The notes beneath the pieces were generated by a model. The model was given only the letters and a program-made list of their open reading frames with translations, did not search any database and was not told the DNA's origin. The position numbers and the translations under genes are program-made. 56,967 bases of DNA from an uncultured Chlorobiales bacterium (GTDB taxonomy: Bacteria > Bacteroidota > Chlorobiia > Chlorobiales > Chlorobiaceae). Below are positions 34,132 to 46,907 of the stretch, one piece after another. Every line of letters begins with the position of its first letter. The first letter of the stretch is position 1. Location of the stretch: assembly GCA_903929135.1 (NCBI GenBank), contig CAIYTH010000004.1, positions 1 through 56,967 of the forward strand, given 5' to 3'.

Positions 34132-35019
34132 TCAGAGCCCGTTGACGCGGCGGAACGACTGCAGGGTATTCTTGAGCAGCATGGCGATGGTCATCGGGCC
34201 CACGCCGCCGGGTACAGGGGTAATCGCCGATGCGATCGGGGATACCTGTTCGAAATCGACGTCGCCCACGAGGCGGAAACCGCTTTTGGTCGATGCGTCC
34301 TCGATGCGGTTGATGCCCACATCGATCACCACTGCGCCGGGTTTGACCATTTCGGCCGTGATGAACCGAGCCTTGCCGATCGCTGCGATGAGGATGTCGG
34401 CCTGCCGGGTGATTGACGGAATGTCCTTCGAAGCCGAATGGCAGACGGTGACCGTGCAGTTGGTCGCGTCGAGCTTCTGGAGCATCAGGTTCGCCATGGG
34501 CTTGCCGACGATGTTGCTGCGTCCCACGACCACGCAATGCTTGCCTTTCGTCTCGATGCCGTAGCGTCCGAGAAGCTCGAGTATTCCATACGGGGTGCAG
34601 CTGATGTAGCACTGGTCGAGGTGGCCGAGCACCAGGTTGCCCACGTTCTCCGGATGGAAGCCGTCGACGTCCTTCTTCGGGTCGATGGCGAGCGTCACGG
34701 CCAACTCGTCGATGTGGCGGGGCAGCGGCTGCTGCACGAGGATGCCGTGAACGTCGGGGTCGGCATTCAGCGCGGCGATACGGTCGAGGACCTCCTGTTC
34801 GGGCGTATCGGCAGGCAGCTCGATGACCGTGGAATTCATGCCGATCTCTTTGCAACTTTTGGCTTTATTGCGTACATAAACCTGTGACGCGGGGTCTTGA
34901 CCGACGATGATGACCACAAGGCCCGGCACTTTGCCGGTAGCCGCGAGATCTTTGTCGACACTGGCTTTCAGCTCCTGCTGGAGATCGGTTGATATCTTTT
35001 TTCCGTCTATGAGAACCAT
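34132..35019 (-). CDS. folD: Methylenetetrahydrofolate dehydrogenase/cyclohydrolase FolD
   Basis: A 295-residue bifunctional enzyme converting 5,10-methylene-THF to 10-formyl-THF with NADP. The start MVLIDGKKISTDLQQELKAS, the PKKDVDGFHPEN and TPYGILELLGRYGI segments, the GRSNIVGKPMANLM cofactor site and the ITPVPGGVGPMTIAMLL end are all present. Start at 35019; the frame further upstream is a shadow of the gene on the other strand. Co-transcribed with radA. Confidence 0.95.
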   Translation of the reverse strand: MVLIDGKKISTDLQQELKASVDKDLAATGKVPGLVVIIVGQDPASQVYVRNKAKSCKEIGMNSTVIELPADTPEQEVLDRIAALNADPDVHGILVQQPLPRHIDELAVTLAIDPKKDVDGFHPENVGNLVLGHLDQCYISCTPYGILELLGRYGIETKGKHCVVVGRSNIVGKPMANLMLQKLDATNCTVTVCHSASKDIPSITRQADILIAAIGKARFITAEMVKPGAVVIDVGINRIEDASTKSGFRLVGDVDFEQVSPIASAITPVPGGVGPMTIAMLLKNTLQSFRRVNGL

Positions 35020-35196
35020 GATGGATGTCCCTTGTTGAATGTTGTTACTGATCCGATACCTTCCGGTCGGCGGTAAAAAATGAAAGATAATGAAGATGCC
35101 TGAAAAGAGCAGAGTGTTTTTCGTAACCCTTCGGTCTGCAGCAGGGTGTTGCTTCGCCCGGGTGTTCCGTTGAAGACACGCAATCAGTACCCGTCC

Positions 35197-35769
35197 ATGT
35201 CGATCGTATCCATCGGCGAAGTGCTCGTCGACCGTTCGCTTCTCGAGGCTCGTTTCTGCTGTTCGCTCGAATCCTGCAGAGGAGCCTGCTGCGTCGAGGG
35301 CGAGCTTGGTGCTCCGCTCCATCCTCGTGAAGAGGCCCCTCTTGTTGCGGCCGTTGACCCTCTCCGGCAAATTCTTCCCGAAAAGCATCTTCGGCACATC
35401 CGTCGTCACGGCTGTACCGAGCTCTATCAGGGCACGCTGTACACCAGGACTGTCGACGGCCTCGACTGCGTGTTCGTCGTGAACAGGGACGGGGTCGCCC
35501 TTTGTGCCGTCGAGGAGGCATACCGGTCCGGACTTATCGATGAAAACAAGCCGGTCTCGTGCCGTTTGTTCCCGATCAGGGTGAGGAAAAAGTTCGGTTT
35601 GGATTATCTTGTCTATGAGCAACATCCCATGTGCCGTGAAGCTCGCCAACTGGGTGTCGAACGGAATATCCTTCTCGTCGATTACGTCGGTGCTGCACTG
35701 GCGGAGCTTTACGGTCAGGAGTGGTATGAAAGTTTAAAAGCGTTCGTCGACTCATCCAACGGTAGATAA
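35197..35769 (+). CDS. DUF3109 family cysteine-rich protein
   Basis: About 190 residues. Cysteines are arranged as FCCSLESCRGACCVEG near residue 20 and later CRLFPIR and HPMCREA, as in DUF3109 proteins that are thought to carry a metal or iron-sulfur site. The start is uncertain: ATG at 35197 fits family length, and GTG at 35146 is the other choice. Its stop overlaps the rpoN start (TAATG at 35767-35771). Function unknown. Confidence 0.78.
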   Translation: MSIVSIGEVLVDRSLLEARFCCSLESCRGACCVEGELGAPLHPREEAPLVAAVDPLRQILPEKHLRHIRRHGCTELYQGTLYTRTVDGLDCVFVVNRDGVALCAVEEAYRSGLIDENKPVSCRLFPIRVRKKFGLDYLVYEQHPMCREARQLGVERNILLVDYVGAALAELYGQEWYESLKAFVDSSNGR

Positions 35770-37229
35770 TGGCAGAGATCAGGCTTCAGCACAAACAGAC
35801 GGCTCAGCTGTCTGCCCAGCAGGTGATCAGCAGCCAACTGCTCCAGCTTCCTCTTGCCCAGCTCGAACAGCGGATCTACGATGAGGTGCAGGAGAACCCC
35901 ATGCTCGAAATCGTCGAAGAGCGTCATCCCGGTGATGGCGTGTATGCTCCGGAAGCAGCCGCCAGGCCTGCCGATAACCAGGAGATGTTCGACTCCGTCT
36001 CCCGCTTCGATCGAACCTCGATGAAGGAGCGTTCAGATGGCGCCACGAAGAGCGGAGAATCCGACGGTCGATCCAGCTTCTCCTCCGGCGGCAGTTCCGA
36101 GGAGCGGTTTTTCCAGGCGGTACAGCACGACACCTTCCACGAAGAGCTCCTGCGCGAACTCTCACTTCAGGATGACATCGATCGCCGCGAGGTGCTCATC
36201 GCGGCTGAAATCCTCGGAAACCTGGACGAGGACGGCTACATGACCGAGGAGCCCGAGGTGATCATCGACGGGCTTGAACAGGCCGGTATCCTGGTCGACG
36301 AGGATGAAGTCCTTGCCATCCAGCGGCGCATCTGGTATCTCGACCCTCCGGGCATTGCGGTCGGAACGCTCAGGGAGCGCTTTCTGGTCCAGCTCTCCGT
36401 TTTCGGGAGCCGGCACGACGAAGCTTCGGTCCGCATCGCCCGAAGGATCATTGAAGAGGCGTTCGACGACTTTCTCAACAAACGCTTCGACAAGCTCCTG
36501 AAGCGGCTTTCGATCGACAGGACTCAGTTCGAACGGGCCACGGCCGTCATCACGACGCTGGACCCCCATCCCGCAGGTGTCTTTGTCGACGAAGGGGGAC
36601 ACTATATCTCACCCGACTTCATCGTCACCTACGAGAACGGGGAGCTGACTGCTGCGCTGAACGACAAAAGCAGTCTGTCGGTCAAGGTGACGGACACCTA
36701 TCGGGAGGCACTGGCGAACCGGAAGACCGCCAGGGAGGACAAGCAGTTCATGCGTCAGAAGCTGCTCCGGGCCAATGAGTTCGCCACCGCCCTTCAGATC
36801 AGGCGTCAGACCCTCCTGAAGGTCATGGAATCGCTGCTCGAGACCCAGGGTAGGTTCTTCATCGACGGACCAAGGTTCCTGCAGCCCCTGATCATGAAGA
36901 CTGTCGCCGAACGGACGGAACTCGACATTTCGACCATCAGCCGGGCGGTCAACGGCAAGTATGTCCAGACGCGGTACGGCGTTTTCGAACTGAAATATTT
37001 CTTCAGCGGTTCTCTCGCCACCGATGACGGCGAGGAGTTGTCGTCGCGGATCATCAAGCAGCAGCTTCGCGAGCTGATCGAAGCCGAGTCACCGGGAGTG
37101 CCGCTCAGCGATGACCGTCTTGCCGAGATGCTCTCCGAAAAGGGAGTCAGGATCGCGAGGAGGACGGTTGCAAAATACCGTGAACAAATGCAAATTCCAG
37201 TTGCAAGATTAAGAAAGAAAATAGTTTAA
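35769..37229 (+). CDS. rpoN: RNA polymerase sigma-54 factor RpoN
   Basis: A 486-residue sigma factor for -24/-12 promoters, which need an ATP-driven activator. The N-terminal region I ([20 protein letters not shown]) is Gln/Leu-rich, an acidic linker follows, then the core-binding and HTH regions, and near the C-terminus the RpoN box [15 protein letters not shown]. Translationally coupled to the DUF3109 gene. I found no clear -24/-12 promoter in the window. Confidence 0.95.
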   Translation: MAEIRLQHKQTAQLSAQQVISSQLLQLPLAQLEQRIYDEVQENPMLEIVEERHPGDGVYAPEAAARPADNQEMFDSVSRFDRTSMKERSDGATKSGESDGRSSFSSGGSSEERFFQAVQHDTFHEELLRELSLQDDIDRREVLIAAEILGNLDEDGYMTEEPEVIIDGLEQAGILVDEDEVLAIQRRIWYLDPPGIAVGTLRERFLVQLSVFGSRHDEASVRIARRIIEEAFDDFLNKRFDKLLKRLSIDRTQFERATAVITTLDPHPAGVFVDEGGHYISPDFIVTYENGELTAALNDKSSLSVKVTDTYREALANRKTAREDKQFMRQKLLRANEFATALQIRRQTLLKVMESLLETQGRFFIDGPRFLQPLIMKTVAERTELDISTISRAVNGKYVQTRYGVFELKYFFSGSLATDDGEELSSRIIKQQLRELIEAESPGVPLSDDRLAEMLSEKGVRIARRTVAKYREQMQIPVARLRKKIV

Positions 37230-37239
37230 ACGAGATCCA

Positions 37240-37791
37240 ATGAGCAGGAACCAGGAAAGACCACAGATCAGGTCGACGACGGTCATCGGCGTGCTCAGGG
37301 ACGGCAAGGCCGCACTTGGCAGCGACGGGCAGATGACTCTCGGCAACACCGTTCTCAAACACTCGACCCGCAAGATCCGCCGCCTTTACCAGGGCAGGCT
37401 GGTCGCGGGGTTCGCCGGTGCCACAGCAGACGCCGTGACCCTGCTCGACCGTTTCGAGGAGAAACTCGAGGCATACAGCGGCCGACTCGAACGTGCGGCC
37501 GTGGAACTCGCCAGGGACTGGCGCACCGACAAGTATCTTCGCCGGCTTGAAGCCATGCTTGCCATCGTCAGCCCTGAAAAGGCCCTCATCATTTCAGGGA
37601 CCGGGGACGTCATCGAACCTGAGGACGGCATTGTGGCCATCGGAAGCGGCAGTATGTTCGCGCTTGCCGCTGCACGGTCGCTGATGAAGCATACCTCTCT
37701 TTCGGCAGAAGAGATCGTTTCCGAAAGCCTGAAGATCGCGGCTGATATCTGCATCTATACCAACGATCATATCGTCATCGAGACGCTCTGA
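37240..37791 (+). CDS. hslV: ATP-dependent protease subunit HslV
   Basis: A 183-residue proteasome-like peptidase. The N-terminal nucleophile Thr follows a 12-residue propeptide ([11 protein letters not shown] before TTVIGV), which must be cleaved. The conserved GDG-type stretch [10 protein letters not shown] and GAIGSG-like [17 protein letters not shown] are visible. It works with the HslU unfoldase 76 bases downstream to degrade proteins. It starts ten bases after rpoN. Confidence 0.94.
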   Translation: MSRNQERPQIRSTTVIGVLRDGKAALGSDGQMTLGNTVLKHSTRKIRRLYQGRLVAGFAGATADAVTLLDRFEEKLEAYSGRLERAAVELARDWRTDKYLRRLEAMLAIVSPEKALIISGTGDVIEPEDGIVAIGSGSMFALAAARSLMKHTSLSAEEIVSESLKIAADICIYTNDHIVIETL

Positions 37792-37794
37792 CCG

Positions 37795-37821
37795 GGTGGT
37801 GTCCTGACCACCTTTCGTGGT
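37795..37821 (+). promoter_or_regulatory. Mutually exclusive hairpins between hslV and hslU
   Basis: ACCACC (37807-37812) can pair with GGTGGT upstream (37795-37800) or with GTGGT downstream (37817-37821). The two stems cannot form together. This may tune hslU expression relative to hslV or simply weaken read-through. Confidence 0.3.
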
Positions 37822-37867
37822 TTGACGCTGCTGCAACCAATCAATTCCGCAATTCCCGAACGAACAG

Positions 37868-39352
<1,485 letters not shown>

Positions 39353-39379
39353 GCTGAAACGAAGAAGGAGCGATCATCG

Positions 39380-39826
39380 ATGAGCAGAACCAGCATACTG
39401 GTCATGAACGGCCCGAACCTTTCACGCCTCGGAAAGCGGGAACCCGAGATTTACGGACAGAGGACCCTTGAAGAGATCAACAACGGCCTTGTCGATGCGT
39501 TTCCGGAAATACGGTTCGGCTTTTTCCAGTCCGAGCACGAAGGCGCCCTCCTCGAAAAGCTTTTCGAGATCGAGGACAAGGGCGGGTGGTCGGGTGTGTT
39601 GCTCAATGCAGGCGCCCTGACGCATTATTCGGTCGCTTTGCGTGATGCCATCAGTGCCGTGAAGGTGCCCGTGGTAGAGGTGCATCTTTCGAATATCTAC
39701 GCACGGGAGGAGTTTCGCCGCAAATCGGTCATCTCCGAGGTCTGCACCGGCGTGATCAGCGGGTTCGGGGTCGAGAGCTACCATCTGGGAGCCAGGGCGA
39801 TACTGGGCCTCGTCGGAAAAGCCTGA
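39380..39826 (+). CDS. aroQ: 3-dehydroquinate dehydratase, type II (AroQ)
   Basis: Third step of the shikimate pathway. The 148-residue protein has the type II markers NGPNLSRLGKREPEIYG (about 10-26, Tyr catalytic), NAGALTHYSVALRDAI, and EVHLSNIYAREEFRRKS. AAGGAG (39365-39370) lies nine bases before the ATG. It follows hslU by 27 bases. Confidence 0.95.
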   Translation: MSRTSILVMNGPNLSRLGKREPEIYGQRTLEEINNGLVDAFPEIRFGFFQSEHEGALLEKLFEIEDKGGWSGVLLNAGALTHYSVALRDAISAVKVPVVEVHLSNIYAREEFRRKSVISEVCTGVISGFGVESYHLGARAILGLVGKA

Positions 39827-39841
39827 CACTAGGGCTGCGTT

Positions 39842-40669
39842 TCAGATGGAGGATGGGGGCGTGTCGTCCGTTTCAGAAAGCTTCCTGATCAGAACCCGGA
39901 TATCTTCAAGTCGACGGGCGTCGCTTTTCATGAGTATCGGTTTTTTGAGGGCCACCTCAAGGATATGAAGCGCCTCCTGTTCCCGGCGTTCATCGATGTA
40001 AAGCAGTGCCAGTTCATGGTAATGCCTGATCGCTCTAGGGTTCAGGCTGATCGCCTTTTTGAAGGCGTGCTCCGCGGCCTGGGGGTTCCCCTCGGGCATT
40101 TTCCCGACGAAGGTGTTGCCGATTATCCGTTTCATCCAGCCGATTTTCGAGATCTGGTGGTAGTAGGATCCCAGGATTGACCAGGCAACGTCGTCGTGCG
40201 GGTTCAGGGCCAGCGCCTTATCAAGCTCCCTTTTGATCTCCTTCGCCCTCGCCAGTTTTTCCTTCGTCCCTATCCTGTCGGATTTCACGGCAAGCGATGC
40301 GGCCAGCCAGGTGTGCGCTGCGGAGTTTGTGCTGTCGATGGCCACCGCCTTGCGGGCATAATCGACGGCCTTCGTGTAATAGGGCATACGACGTGCCGCA
40401 TCGTTCGGGCTGATGGCCTCTGCGATACTGACGTTCAGGCGCGCCGTCTTCCAGAAAACGTCGGCATTGTCGGGATAGGACTTGCGCATCGAGTTGTAGA
40501 GAGAATCAGCCTTTTCGTACTCAAGAGACATGAATGCGTGGTCGGCGGCAGCAAACCCTGCGGTTTTCGCTTCAGGTTCCGCCATGAATCCTGTCGACGG
40601 AAATGCAAGACACAGGACAGAGCAGATGAAGAGGCCGCACGTCAGCAGGCGGGATGAACGTTTATGCAT
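39842..40669 (-). CDS. Exported TPR-repeat protein
   Basis: About 275 residues with a signal peptide (1-30) and several tetratricopeptide repeats, for example FMSLEYEKADSLYNSMRKSY, AAHTWLAASLAVKS, and NPRAIRHYHELALLYIDERR. Probably a periplasmic protein-interaction scaffold. Start at 40669; the gene begins five bases after the DoxX gene ends, so they share a transcript. Confidence 0.78.
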   Translation of the reverse strand: MHKRSSRLLTCGLFICSVLCLAFPSTGFMAEPEAKTAGFAAADHAFMSLEYEKADSLYNSMRKSYPDNADVFWKTARLNVSIAEAISPNDAARRMPYYTKAVDYARKAVAIDSTNSAAHTWLAASLAVKSDRIGTKEKLARAKEIKRELDKALALNPHDDVAWSILGSYYHQISKIGWMKRIIGNTFVGKMPEGNPQAAEHAFKKAISLNPRAIRHYHELALLYIDERREQEALHILEVALKKPILMKSDARRLEDIRVLIRKLSETDDTPPSSI

Positions 40670-40674
40670 CGAAT

Positions 40675-41226
40675 TCACCTGAACCATGGTGCGTCGGGAT
40701 ATTTCTCGCTCAATCTCCGGTCGAGGCCCAGCCATTGGCCTGTAGGCAGGAAGATCATCATCAGCGACATCAGCACCAGCGGAGGGATCGTGAGGTTGTA
40801 AAAACCGCCTGCAGAGAAATTAAGCAGGAAGAAAAGTCCGAAAGCTGCGTTCATTCGCGTGGCGAATCCCAGGAGGAGTCCTACTCCGACGATGAGTTCC
40901 CCGATGGTGACGATCCATGCGATCGGCAGGGCGAGGGGTATGGCGAAGTGAAGCAGGTAACCGGCCTGAAAGGAGGTGACCATCGCATCAAACGAACCGG
41001 TGACCGATGTGAGTGCCTGCAGTTCGTTCAGGCGTTTCTGGAAGTGCTCCGCCATGATGCCGGTCCACATCCAGCCCTTGGCGATCTTGTGTTCGAAGCC
41101 GTAGAGGAACAGCAGGGTATAAAGGTATCTGACGGTAAGTGCGGCAGCCACGCCGGCGGCTTTGAGCGGATGGGATTTCAGGTATCCGCGGTTCCATTCG
41201 AAATCGGTCATCGATGTTACTGACAT
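40675..41226 (-). CDS. DoxX family membrane protein
   Basis: A 183-residue protein with four hydrophobic segments and the DoxX pattern: RYLYTLLFLYGFEHKIAKGW, then IAWIVTIGELIVGVGLLLGF and NAAFGLFFLLNFSAGGFYNL. Members lie with redox and terminal-oxidase proteins, but the function is poorly known. The Met at 41226 is used. Confidence 0.85.
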   Translation of the reverse strand: MSVTSMTDFEWNRGYLKSHPLKAAGVAAALTVRYLYTLLFLYGFEHKIAKGWMWTGIMAEHFQKRLNELQALTSVTGSFDAMVTSFQAGYLLHFAIPLALPIAWIVTIGELIVGVGLLLGFATRMNAAFGLFFLLNFSAGGFYNLTIPPLVLMSLMMIFLPTGQWLGLDRRLSEKYPDAPWFR

Positions 41227-41280
41227 GTTGCAAGAGATTAGAATAGCCTGTCACAGAAAGGTACGACAAAAAATAGATGT

Positions 41281-43713
41281 TTACAGAAGATGCTGCGGAT
41301 CGACGTCGGCAAATACGGCAAGATTCTGTTTGCGGAATACAGCCATGACCTCCTGCTGGAGCTGCCTCAGTGCGGATGATGACGGTTTGAACCCGAAAAG
41401 CTTCAGGATGATCTGGTAGCGGAACCGCCCCTTGATCCTGTTTATTCCGGCGGGGGCCGGCCCGAGGATCGAGCCTTTTGATTCGGGGACGAGGTCGCGC
41501 AGCTTATCGAGAAATGCCGATGCGCCCTGTTCGGCCACGGTTTCATCCGGAGCGGAGAACTCGAATTTCATGAGTTTCGAGACCGGTGGGTATCCGAGTT
41601 CCGTTCTCACCAGCATTTCGGCTTCGTAAAACCGTCGATAGTCGCCCTCCATCACATGGCTGTAGAGTTCGTTCTCACGGTTGTAGAGTTGCAGGAGCAC
41701 CTCTCCCGGAACCGCGGAACGGCCGGCTCGCCCCGCCACCTGCATCAGCAGCGCATAGCTTCGCTCCGCTGCCCTGAAATCGGGTATGTTCAGGCCGATG
41801 TCGGCCATCAGCACGCCGACCAGCGTCACATCGGGGAAATCGAGCCCCTTGGCGACCATCTGGGTGCCGAGCAGGATGCGCGACCGTTTATCCCGGAACG
41901 CGCCAAGGATTTCGGCGTGAGAGTCCTTCGTCGAGGTGGTGTCGTGGTCCATGCGGAGGATCATCTCGTCGGGGAAGAGCTCCCGGAGCTCCTCCTCGAT
42001 ACGTTCTGTGCCGCTGCTTTTGTAGAAGAGGCGTTCCGAAGAGCATGCGGTGCAGCTCTGTAGGTGAGGCGCCGTGTGGCCGCAGTAGTGGCATCGAAGG
42101 CTCTGGTCGGCGGCATGGAAGACCATCGGTATGTTGCAGAATCTGCATTGGGGGATATGGCCGCATGCGAGGCAGAGCACGCTTCCCGCGAATCCTCGAC
42201 GGTTCTGGAGCAGGATCACCTGCTCGTTGCGTTCGAGCCTCTTTCGGATGCCGTCGTACAACGCCCCGGAAATCGACGGAGTGACACGCTGGCTTCCGGG
42301 CATCCAGACCAGGTCGATCTTCGGCAGCCTGGCGTCGTCGATCCGCTCGGGAAGCTCCAGCAGGCGGTACTTGCCTCCGAGTGCATTGGCGTAGGACTCG
42401 AACGACGGGGTAGCAGAGCCGAGCACGCACACCGCGTTTTCGAGCTTTGCCCTCATGACGGCCGTGTCGCGTGCATGGTACCGGGGGGTACGGTCCTGTT
42501 TGTAGGCCGCGTCATGCTCCTCGTCTACGATGATGGCTCCCAGGTTCTCCAGGGGAGCGAATACGGTTGATCGGGCTCCGAGGGCGATCCTTGCCTTGCC
42601 TTGCCGCAGGCGTTGCCAGGCGTCGTACTTTTCCTGGCTGCTCATGGCGCTGTGCATGATCTGGATGTCGTCCCGGAAATAGTGCCTGAACCTCGATGCG
42701 GTCTGCGGCGTGAGGGCGATTTCGGGGACGAGCACGATGGCCGTCTTGCCTGCATCGAGCACCCGCCGCAGCAGTTCGATGTAGACCATGGTTTTGCCGC
42801 TGCCGGTCACGCCGTGCAGGAGGAAGGTATGGAAACCTCCCTTCACGGATGCTTCGGCCATCGCGTCAAGAGCCGTCTGCTGGTGGCCGGTGAGGGAAGT
42901 GATGATTTTCTGCGGTTCGTCGAACCTGGACGCAAAGGGGCTGGAGATCTCCACCTCGACCTTTTCGGCAAGGTTCATGGCAACGAGGCCATTGAGCACG
43001 TTGCGAGAGACGTTGGCCTCTTCCGCATGCAGCAGTTTACCGGGAGAGGCGGCCAGAAGGGTGAATGCATCCTTTTTTTTCGGTGACCTTGCCAGCAGAT
43101 CGAGGACGTTTTCGGGAAGCGTATCCGACAGGCGCCATGCGCTCATGGTCCTCGGCCGGCTTTCAACGAAGCTTTTGGTCAGCCTGACGAGTCCTCCCCG
43201 TTCAAGTTCCGCGATGGTCTTGTAGAGTTCCCTGCGCCCGAGCCGTTTCCTGAGCTGGCGCACCGTGAGCTTCCTGCCGGCAGAAAGCTCCTGCAGGATC
43301 TTTCTGCGCAGGCCGGAGTTCCTGACTTTAGCGGTCGGGCTTTCAAGTCGGAACTCGGTCAGCTCGACCATGTCGTCGACGACGGTCCTGAGGGGCGCAG
43401 GCAGGGCCGTGTTGATGCAGTCTATGGGTCTCGAGAGGTAGTAGTCGGCAAGCCACATCACCAGCTTCAGAAGGGGACGGGTCAGCAGCGGCCTTCCGCC
43501 GGCAAGGATGTCGACCACCTCGCCTTCCGGCGTCCTGTCACCCTGGCCATCGATCAGTGCCGCTACGTAGCCGATGTAGGCGGAAGCGCTGTGGCCGGCG
43601 ACGGAAAGCAGCACCTGTGAACCCGGAAGAACCTCCTGTTCGATTCCTTCAGCGATCGATACGAAGAAAGCCTCTTCGCGGTAGAGCCTGTCGACGAAGA
43701 CGAGTGCGTACAT
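41281..43713 (-). CDS. priA: Primosomal protein N' (PriA helicase)
   Basis: An 810-residue replication-restart helicase. The order is an N-terminal 3'-DNA-binding domain (1-115), winged helix, Walker A GVTGSGKT (301-308), DEEH box VDEEHDAAYKQ, and a Zn-binding insertion with CLACGHIPQCRFCNIP and CHYCGHTAPHLQSCTAC, then helicase domain 2. It loads DnaB at stalled forks. The adk terminator (43725-43755) sits directly upstream of the start. Confidence 0.95.
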   Translation of the reverse strand: MYALVFVDRLYREEAFFVSIAEGIEQEVLPGSQVLLSVAGHSASAYIGYVAALIDGQGDRTPEGEVVDILAGGRPLLTRPLLKLVMWLADYYLSRPIDCINTALPAPLRTVVDDMVELTEFRLESPTAKVRNSGLRRKILQELSAGRKLTVRQLRKRLGRRELYKTIAELERGGLVRLTKSFVESRPRTMSAWRLSDTLPENVLDLLARSPKKKDAFTLLAASPGKLLHAEEANVSRNVLNGLVAMNLAEKVEVEISSPFASRFDEPQKIITSLTGHQQTALDAMAEASVKGGFHTFLLHGVTGSGKTMVYIELLRRVLDAGKTAIVLVPEIALTPQTASRFRHYFRDDIQIMHSAMSSQEKYDAWQRLRQGKARIALGARSTVFAPLENLGAIIVDEEHDAAYKQDRTPRYHARDTAVMRAKLENAVCVLGSATPSFESYANALGGKYRLLELPERIDDARLPKIDLVWMPGSQRVTPSISGALYDGIRKRLERNEQVILLQNRRGFAGSVLCLACGHIPQCRFCNIPMVFHAADQSLRCHYCGHTAPHLQSCTACSSERLFYKSSGTERIEEELRELFPDEMILRMDHDTTSTKDSHAEILGAFRDKRSRILLGTQMVAKGLDFPDVTLVGVLMADIGLNIPDFRAAERSYALLMQVAGRAGRSAVPGEVLLQLYNRENELYSHVMEGDYRRFYEAEMLVRTELGYPPVSKLMKFEFSAPDETVAEQGASAFLDKLRDLVPESKGSILGPAPAGINRIKGRFRYQIILKLFGFKPSSSALRQLQQEVMAVFRKQNLAVFADVDPQHLL

Positions 43714-43724
43714 AGGCGGTGAAC

Positions 43725-43755
43725 AAAAAAGTCAGTGGGATGCACTGACTTTTTT
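43725..43755. terminator. Strong intrinsic terminator downstream of adk
   Basis: AAAAAAGTCAGTG, loop GGATG, CACTGACTTTTTT makes a perfect 13-base stem. Read leftward, it ends the rlmN-unknown-adk transcript just before priA. Confidence 0.93.
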
Positions 43756-43779
43756 CATGATAATGGTGTCTGGCGGCGC

Positions 43780-45211
<1,432 letters not shown>

Positions 45212-45226
45212 GATGTGAGTAGCCGG

Positions 45227-46345
45227 TTAGTAATTACTGCGGTTCGAAGCCGAAGGGCCGGGCTGGGTTGCCAGTTGACCGCATGCCGCATTGATGGCAG
45301 CGCCCTGACTTTTTCTTACGGTGACCTGCAAACCGGCATCCAGCAAGTGCCGGACGAACGCGTCACGTGTGTCGGGGTAGGCAGGCCTGAATTCAAAATT
45401 AACGATTGAGTTATAATCAATCAAATTTATTTTGCACAAAAACCGCCTTGCGTAACGGGTCAGTTTGCGTGCGTCTTCGGCCGTATCGTTCACTCCCCTC
45501 AGAAGCATGTAGACGAAGGTCACCGGAAGCCCGGTCATTCGGTTGTAACCGGTTATCGCCCTGCCGAGTTCGTCGAGCGGATATTGCCCTGCTACCGGCA
45601 TCAGACGTTCCCGCAACTGCTGGTCCGCGCTGTGCAGTGAGATGGCAAGCTTGGTCTTCAGGCCGGATGCGGCGATCCTTTCGATGCCGCGCACCAGACC
45701 TACCGTCGATATCGTGATCCTTTTCTCGGATATGCTGAAGCTGTAATCCTTCCCGGTCAGCGTGGCGACAGCCTCGATGACGTTGTCGAGGTTCAGCAGC
45801 GGTTCTCCCATGCCCATGAAGACGATGTTGGTCAGCCTTCCGCCCGTCCGTTTCTCCGTCTCCTGCTGAAGCGCGAAAACCTGGTCGGTCATTTCGAAGG
45901 CATGCAGATTCCTTCTGAATCCCATGTGTCCGGTTGCGCAGAAACTGCACTGCAGCGGGCAACCGGCCTGAGCGGAGATGCAGGCGGTCATGCGTTCACC
46001 TGAAGGGATCAGGACGCTCTCCACCAGTTCGTCGTCGGGCATGCGCAGCAGGTATTTGACCGTCTGCGATCCGTCGCCGGTCATACTGGCCGATGATTCA
46101 CCCTCCGTTCTGACGACGCTGGAGACGCGGATGGCATAGGATGATGCGAGCTTCTGCCGGAGGCTGGTGCTGATCGAGCTCATCGCCCCGAAATCATCGC
46201 TCCGCTGGCTGTAGAGCCACCGATGGAGCTGGGCAGCCCGGAATCCGGGTTCGCCGAGCTTTGCCATGACGTCAGTCAGCCGGGCTCTGGTGAACTCCAT
46301 GATGTTGGGCAGGGGAGTTGTTCCCGTTGAAGTTGTTGCGGTCAT
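45227..46345 (-). CDS. rlmN: Dual-specificity RNA methyltransferase RlmN
   Basis: A radical-SAM enzyme that puts a methyl group on C2 of A2503 in 23S rRNA and A37 of some tRNAs. A 372-residue protein with the CxxxCxxC cluster in AGCPLQCSFCATGHMGF, the MGMGEPLLNLDNV block and the two catalytic cysteines (the other near the C-terminus in INAACGQL). Start at the Met at 46345 (MTATTST); the frame beyond is unlikely. Confidence 0.94.
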   Translation of the reverse strand: MTATTSTGTTPLPNIMEFTRARLTDVMAKLGEPGFRAAQLHRWLYSQRSDDFGAMSSISTSLRQKLASSYAIRVSSVVRTEGESSASMTGDGSQTVKYLLRMPDDELVESVLIPSGERMTACISAQAGCPLQCSFCATGHMGFRRNLHAFEMTDQVFALQQETEKRTGGRLTNIVFMGMGEPLLNLDNVIEAVATLTGKDYSFSISEKRITISTVGLVRGIERIAASGLKTKLAISLHSADQQLRERLMPVAGQYPLDELGRAITGYNRMTGLPVTFVYMLLRGVNDTAEDARKLTRYARRFLCKINLIDYNSIVNFEFRPAYPDTRDAFVRHLLDAGLQVTVRKSQGAAINAACGQLATQPGPSASNRSNY

Positions 46346-46395
46346 TCCAATGCCTCCATGGCGCCGTCGGTGCATCGGGTCACTCGCCGGCCTTG

Positions 46396-46406
46396 TTGTT
46401 GAACAA
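46396..46406. promoter_or_regulatory. TTGTT-G-AACAA palindrome upstream of the winged-helix gene
   Basis: A perfect 11-base palindrome lies between rlmN and the divergent regulator gene, in the position for autoregulation. It is short enough to be chance. Confidence 0.3.
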
Positions 46407-46479
46407 TAAAAAAAGTACTTTGCAGAACCAATAAGTAACCTGATAACGTACAGGCAGTCGAAAACACTCCGTGAATATA

Positions 46480-46821
46480 ATGATGCAGGAACCATCCAAA
46501 GAGAAAAAGGATTTCAATCATCAGTTACTTGACAAAGTCATTCATGCAAGGATACGTTTCGCTGCACTTGCATACCTCCTGAGCGTGAGCGAGGCCTCTT
46601 TCGTCGAGCTGCGGGACAGCATCAACGCGACCGACGGCAATCTCAGCATCCACCTGCGGAAGCTCGAGGCCGCCGGATACGTCGAATGCATGAAAAGCTT
46701 TGAAAGCAGGAAGCCGCTAACCAGCTATCGTGTCACCGAAAAGGGACGCGATGCTTTTTTGCGCCATCGCCAGCATGTAACCATGTTCTGTGAGGACATG
46801 ACCGGTTTGCAGATGGCCTGA
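46480..46821 (+). CDS. Winged-helix transcriptional regulator
   Basis: About 113 residues with a winged-helix fold: HARIRFAALAYLLSVSEASF, then LRDSINATDGNLSIHLRKLE (recognition helix) and wing YVECMKSFESRKPLTSYRVT. It belongs with the MarR/ArsR-like winged-helix proteins that bind DNA as dimers. No cysteine sensor is evident. GTG at 46471 is an alternative start. The target is unknown; the palindrome at 46396-46406 is a candidate. Confidence 0.82.
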   Translation: MMQEPSKEKKDFNHQLLDKVIHARIRFAALAYLLSVSEASFVELRDSINATDGNLSIHLRKLEAAGYVECMKSFESRKPLTSYRVTEKGRDAFLRHRQHVTMFCEDMTGLQMA

Positions 46822-46837
46822 CGATCAATCCGGGGGC

Positions 46838-46863
46838 CCTTTCAAAATCGGTATTTTGGAAGG
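46838..46863. terminator. Hairpin after the regulator gene
   Basis: CCTTTCAAAAT (46838-46848) pairs with ATTTTGGAAGG (46853-46863) over 11 bases with one G-T, loop CGGT. It lacks a following T-run. It may limit read-through into the DHH gene. Confidence 0.4.
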
Positions 46864-46907
46864 CTGCATGATGATGATGTACCTTTTGTCAATAATTAAC
46901 AGACCTG

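Noticed and set aside
34130-34855. Upstream part of the radA frame
   Set aside because: It reads through folD in another frame; RadA clearly begins at the zinc-finger Met at 34129.
35020-35649. Upstream extension of the folD frame
   Set aside because: FolD begins at MVLIDGKK; the rest runs opposite the DUF3109 gene.
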